Positions 28,981 to 33,780 of a DNA stretch of 33,780 bases are shown one piece after another; the stretch's first letter is position 1; every line of letters begins with the position of its first letter. This stretch comes from Stenotrophomonas chelatiphaga (GTDB lineage Bacteria; Pseudomonadota; Gammaproteobacteria; Xanthomonadales; Xanthomonadaceae). The notes below the pieces were generated by a model. It was not told the origin of the DNA and did not search any database. It worked only from the letters and a program-made list of their open reading frames with translations. The stretch covers positions 1-33,780 of the forward strand of contig NZ_LDJK01000038.1 in assembly GCF_001431535.1 (NCBI RefSeq). The letters run 5' to 3'. Both the position numbers and the translations under genes were made by a program.

Positions 28981-29778
28981 ATGGTGCCCATGCAGGCCTC
29001 CACGACTCCTCTGGTGCAGTTGACCAACGTCCGCATCGAGCGCGGCGGACGCACGATCCTGCGCGATGTGTCGCTGCAGGTACCGCAGGGCAGCATCACC
29101 GCCGTGCTCGGTCCGTCCGGCAGCGGCAAGTCGACCCTGCTGGCCGCGCTGACCGGTGAACTGCGTCCGGTGCAGGGCGAAGTGACCCTGTTCGGCAAGC
29201 CGATCCCGACCGGCAACCGCGAGCTGCTGGAAATGCGCAAGAGCGTCGGCGTGCTGCTGCAGGGCAATGGCCTGCTGACCGACCTCACCGTGGGCGAGAA
29301 CGTGGCGTTGCCGCTGCGCGCGCATACCCGGCTGCCGGTGGCCGTGCGCGAGCGCCTGGTGCAGATGAAGCTGCATGCGGTGGGCCTGCTGTCGGCCGGT
29401 GATGCCTGGCCGCGTGAACTGTCCGGCGGCATGGCACGCCGCGTCGCGCTGGCCCGCGCGCTGGCACTGGATCCGCCGCTGATGATCTACGACGAGCCGC
29501 TGACCGGGCTGGACCCGATCGCCTCCGGGGTCATCATGAGCCTGATCCAGCGCCTCAACCACAGCCTGGGCCTGACCAGCATCATCGTCAGCCACCACGT
29601 GCACGAGACCCTGCCGATCTGCGACCAGGTGATTGCCATCGCCAACGGTGGCGTGGTCTTCCAGGGCAGCCCCGCCGCGCTGGAAGCCAGCCAGGATCCG
29701 TTGCTGCAGCAGTTCCTGCACGGCCGCCCGGATGGCCCGATCCCGTTCGACGCCGCGCCCCGTGCGAGGACTGCCTGA
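28981..29778 (+). CDS. mlaF: Phospholipid transport ATP-binding protein MlaF
   Basis: MlaF is the ABC ATPase of the MlaFEDB complex, which moves phospholipids between inner membrane and MlaC to keep the outer-membrane outer leaflet free of them. In 265 residues: Walker A GPSGSGKS (44-51), Q-loop Gln94, signature ELSGGMARRVALARA (146-160), Walker B LMIYDEPLTGLDP (167-179) and the switch His in VSHHVHET. The ATG at 28981 is the first possible start; ATG at 28990 (MQASTTPL), preceded by GGTG, is a real alternative. The stop overlaps the mlaE start (TGATG). Confidence 0.95.
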   Translation: MVPMQASTTPLVQLTNVRIERGGRTILRDVSLQVPQGSITAVLGPSGSGKSTLLAALTGELRPVQGEVTLFGKPIPTGNRELLEMRKSVGVLLQGNGLLTDLTVGENVALPLRAHTRLPVAVRERLVQMKLHAVGLLSAGDAWPRELSGGMARRVALARALALDPPLMIYDEPLTGLDPIASGVIMSLIQRLNHSLGLTSIIVSHHVHETLPICDQVIAIANGGVVFQGSPAALEASQDPLLQQFLHGRPDGPIPFDAAPRARTA

Positions 29779-30527
29779 TGCCCTTCGTTGCCGCCACCCG
29801 CTCACTGGGCCGCGCCGGTCTGTTTTCGCTGACCGTGCTGCGCGGTTCGCTGCCAACCGCTGATTTCCTGGCCGAACTGACCCGCGAGATCTACAAGATC
29901 GGCGCGCGCTCGCTGCCGATCATCGCCGTCGGCGGGGCCTTCGTGGGCCTGGTGCTGACCCTGCAGGGCTACCGCACACTGACCACCTTCGGCGCCGCCG
30001 ATGCGCTGTCCACGTTGCTGGGCCTGTCGCTGTACCGCGAACTGGCGCCGGTGCTGACCGCACTGCTGTTCATCGGTCGCGCGGGCAGCTCGATCGCCGC
30101 CGAACTGGGCCTGATGCGCGCCACCGACCAGATCAAGGCGCTGGAGCTGATGGCCATCGACCCGATCGCCAAGGCCGTGGCCCCGCGCTTCTGGGCGGCG
30201 GTACTGACCGTGCCGCTGCTCACCGGGGTGTTCTGCTCGCTGGCGATCTCGGCCAGTTACTTCGAAGCGGTGCACCTGCTGGGCCTGGACAACGGCGTGT
30301 TCTGGTCGGCGCTGCGCAACAGCGTGGACTTCTGGAACGACTTCGGCGTGGCGATGCTGAAATCGGCCATCTTCGGCGGAACCGCAGCCTTGGTGGCCTC
30401 CTACGTGGGCTTCCACGCCGAGCCGACCATCGAAGGCACCTCCGTCGCCACCACCCGTGCGGTGGTCAATGCGTCGCTTCTGGTGCTGATGTTCAACTTC
30501 GTGCTGTCGGCCATGCTGTTCCAGTAA
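29778..30527 (+). CDS. mlaE: Phospholipid transport permease MlaE
   Basis: A 249-residue inner-membrane permease of the MlaE family with about five hydrophobic segments. Hallmarks are FVGLVLTLQGYRTLTTFGA, then LYRELAPVLTALLFIGRAGS and AAELGLMRATDQIKALELMA, all strongly conserved in the family. It forms the dimeric channel that couples MlaF ATP hydrolysis to lipid movement through the MlaD ring. Its start overlaps the mlaF stop by one base, so translation is probably coupled. Length fits the family (about 250-260). Confidence 0.95.
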   Translation: MPFVAATRSLGRAGLFSLTVLRGSLPTADFLAELTREIYKIGARSLPIIAVGGAFVGLVLTLQGYRTLTTFGAADALSTLLGLSLYRELAPVLTALLFIGRAGSSIAAELGLMRATDQIKALELMAIDPIAKAVAPRFWAAVLTVPLLTGVFCSLAISASYFEAVHLLGLDNGVFWSALRNSVDFWNDFGVAMLKSAIFGGTAALVASYVGFHAEPTIEGTSVATTRAVVNASLLVLMFNFVLSAMLFQ

Positions 30528-30620
30528 CTGTAGTCCTTCCTGGTTCCGGCGCCTGGCAGCGCGGGAACGACCTGAACCTCCCGCCCCGTCTATGCCGGGG
30601 CACCTGTCAAAAATGGTGAA

Positions 30621-31160
30621 ATGAACATGGCCATCCGCGGTCCCAGACTGGAATTTTCCGTCGGCGCCTTCCTGCTGCTGGCACTGGCCTCGCTGTTGGT
30701 ACTGGCGGTCGCTTCGACCAACCAGCGCTGGGGCCTGGGCGGTGGCGGCTACGAGCTGAAGGCCCGTTTCTCGCAGATCGGCCAGCTGCGCAAGCAGGCA
30801 CCGGTGAAGATCGGCGGGGTCAACGTCGGCCAGGTGGCGGCCATCGACCTGGATCCGGTCAAGTTCGACTCCATCGTCACCATCAAGATGGACGGCAAGT
30901 TCAAGGACCTGCCGGCCGACACCTCCGCCGGCATCTTCACCAGCGGTTTGCTCGGCGAGAGCTATATCGGCCTGCAACCGGGCGGCGATCCGGACGTGCT
31001 GAAGGCCGGTGATGAAATCGCGTTCACCCAGCCAGCGGTAGACCTGATCCAGCTGGTCGGCAAATACATGTTCAGTGGTGGCGGCGCCGGTGGCGACGCA
31101 GCACCGTCCAACGAATCCCACGACGGCGCGCCCGCGCCCGCTACGGAAACCCAACCATGA
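30621..31160 (+). CDS. mlaD: Phospholipid-binding MCE-domain protein MlaD
   Basis: A 179-residue MCE protein: an N-terminal membrane anchor (about residues 13-32), then the MCE domain (about 40-120) with LKARFSQIGQLRKQAPVKIG and GVNVGQVAAIDLD, and GILGESYIGL-like FTSGLLGESYIGLQPGG. It forms a hexameric ring on MlaE. The end is Gly/Ala/Pro-rich. Start is ATG at 30621 or ATG at 30627; the second has GGTGA at a better distance. The 93-base gap after mlaE is the only sizeable one in the operon and contains imperfect hairpins. The stop overlaps the mlaC start (ATGA). Confidence 0.94.
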   Translation: MNMAIRGPRLEFSVGAFLLLALASLLVLAVASTNQRWGLGGGGYELKARFSQIGQLRKQAPVKIGGVNVGQVAAIDLDPVKFDSIVTIKMDGKFKDLPADTSAGIFTSGLLGESYIGLQPGGDPDVLKAGDEIAFTQPAVDLIQLVGKYMFSGGGAGGDAAPSNESHDGAPAPATETQP

Positions 31161-31816
31161 AAATGAAACTGCTCCCGCTCCTCCTCGCTTCGGCCCTGCT
31201 GGCCACCACCCCGCTGCTGGCAACGGCGCAGGCACCTGCCGCCACCGCCGCCACCCAGGGCCAGGCCGGCAAGACCGTGATTGATGCCAGCACGCGCATC
31301 ATGACCACCCTGCAGCAGCGCAAGGCCGAGTTCAGCAAGGACCCGACCGCGCTGCGCAACTTCATCAACAGCGAGCTCAACCGCACCTTCGACCGCGATT
31401 ACGCGGCACGCCTGGTGCTGGGCGCGCATTCGCGCGGTGCGTCCGATGCCGACATCAAGCTGTTCGCCGATGCAATGGCCGACAACCTGATGCAGCGCTA
31501 CGGTTCGGCCCTGCTGAACATCCAGGGCAGGCCGAGCTTCCGCCTGAAGGGCGAGAGCGCGCTGCCGGGCAACCGCGGCGTGCGCGTGGCCACCGAACTG
31601 GTGCGCTCGGGCGACCAGCCGACCCCGGTCGAGTACCTGATGCGCAACACCGATGGCCAGTGGAAGATCTTCGATGTCAACATCGAAGGCATCTCCTACG
31701 TGCAGACCTTCCGCAACCAGTTCGACGCCCCGCTGCGCCAGAAGGGCATCAAGCAGGTCGCCACCGAGCTGCGCAGTGGCAGCATGCAGGCCGGAACCCC
31801 GGGCAATGGCAAGTAA
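31157..31816 (+). CDS. mlaC: Periplasmic phospholipid shuttle MlaC
   Basis: A 219-residue periplasmic protein of the Tol-Tol-Ttg2/MlaC family that carries phospholipids between the MlaA-porin complex and MlaFEDB. A signal peptide is evident (residues 1-25, MKMKLLPLLLASALLATTPL, then LATAQA). The mature part shows FINSELNRTFDRDYAARLVLG-type sequence and WKIFDVNIEGISYVQTFRNQ, a family hallmark. It starts inside the mlaD stop codon and overlaps mlaB by 11 bases. Confidence 0.94.
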   Translation: MKMKLLPLLLASALLATTPLLATAQAPAATAATQGQAGKTVIDASTRIMTTLQQRKAEFSKDPTALRNFINSELNRTFDRDYAARLVLGAHSRGASDADIKLFADAMADNLMQRYGSALLNIQGRPSFRLKGESALPGNRGVRVATELVRSGDQPTPVEYLMRNTDGQWKIFDVNIEGISYVQTFRNQFDAPLRQKGIKQVATELRSGSMQAGTPGNGK

Positions 31817-32120
31817 CAGCGCCCAGGCCCGGCTGGACCAGGGCACCCTGCACCTGTCCGGCGTGCTGGACCGCAGCGCGGTGATCGCGTTGTGGCCGCA
31901 GCTGCAGGCGCTGGGCAACGGCGCGCAGGCGCTGGACCTGAGCGGGGTGCCGCGCGTGGACAGCGCCGGCGTGGCCCTGCTGGCCGAACTGGCCGCGCGT
32001 GCGCGGCAGCAGGGACGGACGCTGGCCATCACTGGCTCGCCGGACGGCCTGACCGAACTGGAGGCCGCCTACCGGCTGTCTGCAGACCTTGATTTCAATG
32101 CCCCTTCTGCCGCGAGCTGA
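31806..32120 (+). CDS. mlaB: STAS-domain protein MlaB
   Basis: A 104-residue cytoplasmic STAS-domain protein that binds MlaF and is needed for assembly and activity of the complex. The STAS core is ALDLSGVPRVDSAGVALLAE, with the conserved Asp-Ser-Ala-Gly turn. The ATG at 31806 overlaps the end of mlaC by 11 bases, giving MASNSAQARLDQGTLHLSGV; translation is probably coupled. The stop is one base before the mlaA start codon. Confidence 0.9.
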   Translation: MASNSAQARLDQGTLHLSGVLDRSAVIALWPQLQALGNGAQALDLSGVPRVDSAGVALLAELAARARQQGRTLAITGSPDGLTELEAAYRLSADLDFNAPSAAS

Positions 32121-32121
32121 C

Positions 32122-33114
32122 ATGAACGTCGTACGCATACTCCCCCTGTTCGTCCTGGCCGCCACGCTCAGCGCGTGTGCGGCCAAACCGGCCCGTGACA
32201 GCGCCCCCAGCGCCGGCACCGTGGTGCCTGCAACGGAAGCGCCGGTCGCCGACGCGCCGCTGGCCGCCACCGCGGCGGACGATGCGGTCGTCACCTCCGA
32301 AGCCGCTCCGGTGGCCGCGCCGGCAACGCCGCCGGCCGCCGTGGATGCCGATGGTGATGGCACGCCCGATGCCACCGAGGACGACTTCGCCGCGCTGTAC
32401 GGCAGCGATGGGGTCAGCGGCGGATCCACGGCCGTCTACGATCCGTGGGAACCGCTCAACCGCCGCGTGCATCGCTTCAACGTGGTGGTGGACAACGCCG
32501 TAGCGCGTCCGCTGGCCACGGCCTACACCAACGTGGTGCCGCGCTTTGCCCGCACCGGCGTGAGCAATTTCTTCAGCAACATCCGTTCGCCGGTCACCAT
32601 CGTCAACCAGTTCCTGCAGGGCCGTCCGGACGATGCCTGGGACACCATGGGCCGCTTCCTGATGAACAGCACGCTGGGTGTCGGCGGCCTGTTCGATCCG
32701 GCCAGCAAGGCGATGATCGCCAACCGCAAGGAAGACTTCGGCCAGACGCTCGGTGCGTGGGGCTGGCGTCCGTCGCGCTACGTGGAACTGCCGTTCTTCG
32801 GCCCGCGTACGGTGCGCGATGTGTTCGGCCTGGCCGGTGACATCCCGCTGTCGCCGATCCGCCAGATCGAAGAAGACAAGGTGCGCATCGGCCTGCAGGG
32901 CCTGCAGCTGGTGGACGCCCGTTCGCAGCTGCTGGCCGCCGATGACATCCGTTCCAGCGCGGTGGACGAATACGCCCTGGTGCGTGATGCGTGGCTGCAG
33001 CGCCGCAACTACCAGATCGAGAACGACCTGCGTGGCAAGCATGCGCGCGGCAAGGACGACCTGGATTCGCCGATTCCGGTGGATGCGATGCCGATGCCGC
33101 AGTGGGGCAACTGA
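32122..33114 (+). CDS. mlaA: Outer-membrane lipoprotein MlaA (VacJ) with extended linker
   Basis: A 330-residue lipoprotein. The lipobox LSAC gives lipidated Cys19 followed by Ala, consistent with outer-membrane sorting. Residues about 20-105 are an Ala/Pro-rich linker containing DADGDGTPDATEDD (75-88), like a calcium-binding Dx[DN]xDG loop. The MlaA domain starts at YDPWEPLNRRVHRFN (106-120) and shows FFSNIRSPVTIVNQFLQG, then NSTLGVGGLFDPASK and GPRTVRDVFG. It removes mislocalised phospholipids from the outer leaflet and hands them to MlaC. The E. coli protein (about 250) lacks such a linker and its gene is separate from mlaFEDCB; here it is the last gene of the operon, one base after mlaB. 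Confidence 0.93.
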   Translation: MNVVRILPLFVLAATLSACAAKPARDSAPSAGTVVPATEAPVADAPLAATAADDAVVTSEAAPVAAPATPPAAVDADGDGTPDATEDDFAALYGSDGVSGGSTAVYDPWEPLNRRVHRFNVVVDNAVARPLATAYTNVVPRFARTGVSNFFSNIRSPVTIVNQFLQGRPDDAWDTMGRFLMNSTLGVGGLFDPASKAMIANRKEDFGQTLGAWGWRPSRYVELPFFGPRTVRDVFGLAGDIPLSPIRQIEEDKVRIGLQGLQLVDARSQLLAADDIRSSAVDEYALVRDAWLQRRNYQIENDLRGKHARGKDDLDSPIPVDAMPMPQWGN

Positions 33115-33180
33115 CGGTCGTTGCAGCGAACGGCTGAGCCCCTCGTGGTGGGTCGCTGGGGGCGATTGAGTACTGCGATT

Positions 33181-33517
33181 GGGCCGGGCGATGGGGTTGG
33201 TCGGGGGACGGCAATAGCCGCGTCCTGCGGGCCTCGTGTCGCGCCATCCGTGGCGCTCCACGCCCCCGCCCAACCCCACCGCCCGGCCCTGTGACATAGC
33301 GCGCGCGCCGCCACGTAAAAGATAAAATAAAAGCGGAATGTTTCCGGAACGGGGTCAGAGTCCTTTCGCTGCGCGAAAGGACTCTGACCCCTTCTTTTTT
33401 TCTCTCTTCTACGTGGCGGGAGGGGTTGGTGGGGGCGTGGAGCGCCATGGATGGCGCGACACGAGGCCCGCATGGATGCGGTATTTGCCGTCCCCCACCA
33501 ACCCCATCGCCCGGCCC
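33181..33517. repeat. Large nested imperfect palindrome after mlaA
   Basis: The left arm 33181-33277 and right arm 33422-33517 are near-perfect reverse complements (the outer 20 bases, 33181-33200 and 33498-33517, match exactly; a few mismatches and small gaps occur inside). Nested within are a 10-bp perfect pair (33308-33317 with 33410-33419) and the 19-bp hairpin at 33351-33391. No protein-coding signal is visible; the 66 bases between mlaA and the left arm hold nothing recognisable. Confidence 0.75.
33351..33401 (+). terminator. Rho-independent terminator-like hairpin, copy 1
   Basis: GGGGTCAGAGTCCTTTCGC (33351-33369) pairs perfectly with 33373-33391 across a 3-base loop, then TTCTTTTTTT. 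On the minus strand an A-rich stretch precedes and a TTTTATTTTATC stretch follows further on, so it may act in both directions. It is the first strong terminator signal after mlaA, 237 bases downstream. Confidence 0.75.
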
Positions 33518-33578
33518 TGTGACATAGCGCGCGCGCCGCCACGTAAAAGATAAAATAAAAGCGGAATGTTTCCGGAAC

Positions 33579-33629
33579 GGGGTCAGAGTCCTTTCGCTGC
33601 GCGAAAGGACTCTGACCCCTTCTTTTTTT
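33579..33629 (+). terminator. Rho-independent terminator-like hairpin, copy 2
   Basis: An exact second copy of the 19-bp stem, 3-base loop and T-tract, 228 bases after the first (stem arms 33579-33597 and 33601-33619). It is part of the tandem repeat. Confidence 0.72.
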
Positions 33630-33710
33630 CTCTCTTCTACGCGGGGGGAGGGGTTGGAGGGGGCGTGGAGCGCCATGGATGGCGCGACACGAGGCCCCGA
33701 TGGATGCGGC

Positions 33711-33780
33711 AGTGTCTCTTATACCACTCTGGCGCTGCCGACGACCAATTCGGTGTAAGTTACGGTAGACCACGTGAGCA
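33711..33780. other. Sequencing-adapter read-through (Illumina Nextera), not genomic
   Basis: From 33712 the sequence reads TGTCTCTTATA after one base, then CCACTCT and GGCGCTGCCGACGA (33731-33744), matching the Nextera transposase end plus read adapter with about five mismatches in 33 bases. Next come eight bases in the index position (CCAATTCG, 33745-33752), then GTGTA and CGGT at the places expected for the reverse complement of the flow-cell P5 primer. The natural sequence therefore stops near 33710, and the window's right edge is a contig end. Confidence 0.88.

Larger units (their letters stand above)
33280..33708. repeat. 228-bp tandem direct repeat (about two copies)
   Basis: The block 33280-33413 recurs without a difference at 33508-33641 (134 bases, period 228). 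The next 67 bases (33414-33480) recur at 33642-33708 with several substitutions. Each unit holds an AT-rich segment (AAAAGATAAAATAAAAG), a 19-bp hairpin with T-tract, and one arm of the surrounding palindrome. The sequence after 33710 is sequencing adapter, so the natural end of the second copy is not seen. Confidence 0.8.

Noticed and set aside
32603..33676. Minus-strand frame of 357 codons with internally repeated peptide
   Set aside because: It is a second reading of the same nested repeat, antisense to mlaA.
33280..33708. CRISPR-like repeats
   Set aside because: Only two long copies with a 228-base period, no short regularly spaced repeats and no cas genes.
33712..33731. Tn5 mosaic end, suggesting a transposon insertion
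   Set aside because: The bases after it are read adapter, index and flow-cell primer in the right order, so library-preparation adapter is the simpler explanation.
33009..33773. Minus-strand frame of 254 codons across the terminal repeat
   Set aside because: It translates the tandem repeat (the same peptide block twice) and sequencing adapter, and runs antisense into mlaA; this is a repeat artefact, not a gene.

Overview
The window looks like a chromosomal contig from a high-GC member of the Xanthomonadaceae, most likely Stenotrophomonas. This rests on gene content (BenE transporter, egtBD, recCBD, mlaFEDCBA with mlaA in the same operon, a FUSC-type tripartite exporter with its own outer-membrane lipoprotein) and on GTAG-headed palindromes of the kind known as SMAG/REP elements in S. 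maltophilia. It is an inference; no rRNA or other marker gene lies inside the window. No phage, IS element, tRNA or CRISPR array was found, and all genes look intact.

Layout. 1-419: no protein gene. It holds two complete and one cut-off strong sigma-70 promoters pointing left (minus strand), with the form of stable-RNA promoters, so an rRNA or tRNA operon probably lies just beyond the left edge. 420-1607 (+): BenE-type transporter. 1672-6166 (-): egtB, egtD and a large exported protein that joins a lytic transglycosylase to a hexose-phosphate-mutarotase-like domain. 6246-6635 (-): YchJ-type SEC-C protein. 6728-7501 (+): TSUP permease. 7631-13185 (-): three-gene SMC-like complex of the Wadjet/Mks class (DUF3375, DUF4194, SMC-type ATPase) without the nuclease subunit JetD/MksG, preceded by folE (13280-13891, -). 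14042-19209 (+): marR plus a four-gene aromatic/drug efflux set (DUF1656, HlyD-type adaptor, NodT-type outer-membrane lipoprotein, FUSC pump), three of whose junctions are overlapping or nearly so. 19496-19894 (+): small acidic protein of unknown function between REP-like palindromes. 19942-28771 (-): recC-recB-recD with ATGA overlaps. 28981-33114 (+): complete mlaFEDCBA phospholipid-transport operon. 33115-33710: no gene; a large nested palindrome and a 228-bp tandem repeat carrying two strong terminator-like hairpins.

The last 70 bases (about 33711-33780) are not biological. They match, with sequencing errors, the Illumina Nextera transposase end, adapter, an 8-base index slot and the start of the flow-cell primer. 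The right edge is therefore a contig end with untrimmed adapter, and the left edge, sitting in stable-RNA promoters, is plausibly where a short-read assembly broke at an rRNA repeat.

The observations most worth following up are the transglycosylase-mutarotase fusion, the JetABC set without JetD, the tandem stable-RNA promoters with palindromic spacers, the nested palindrome/tandem repeat after mlaA, and the adapter tail.
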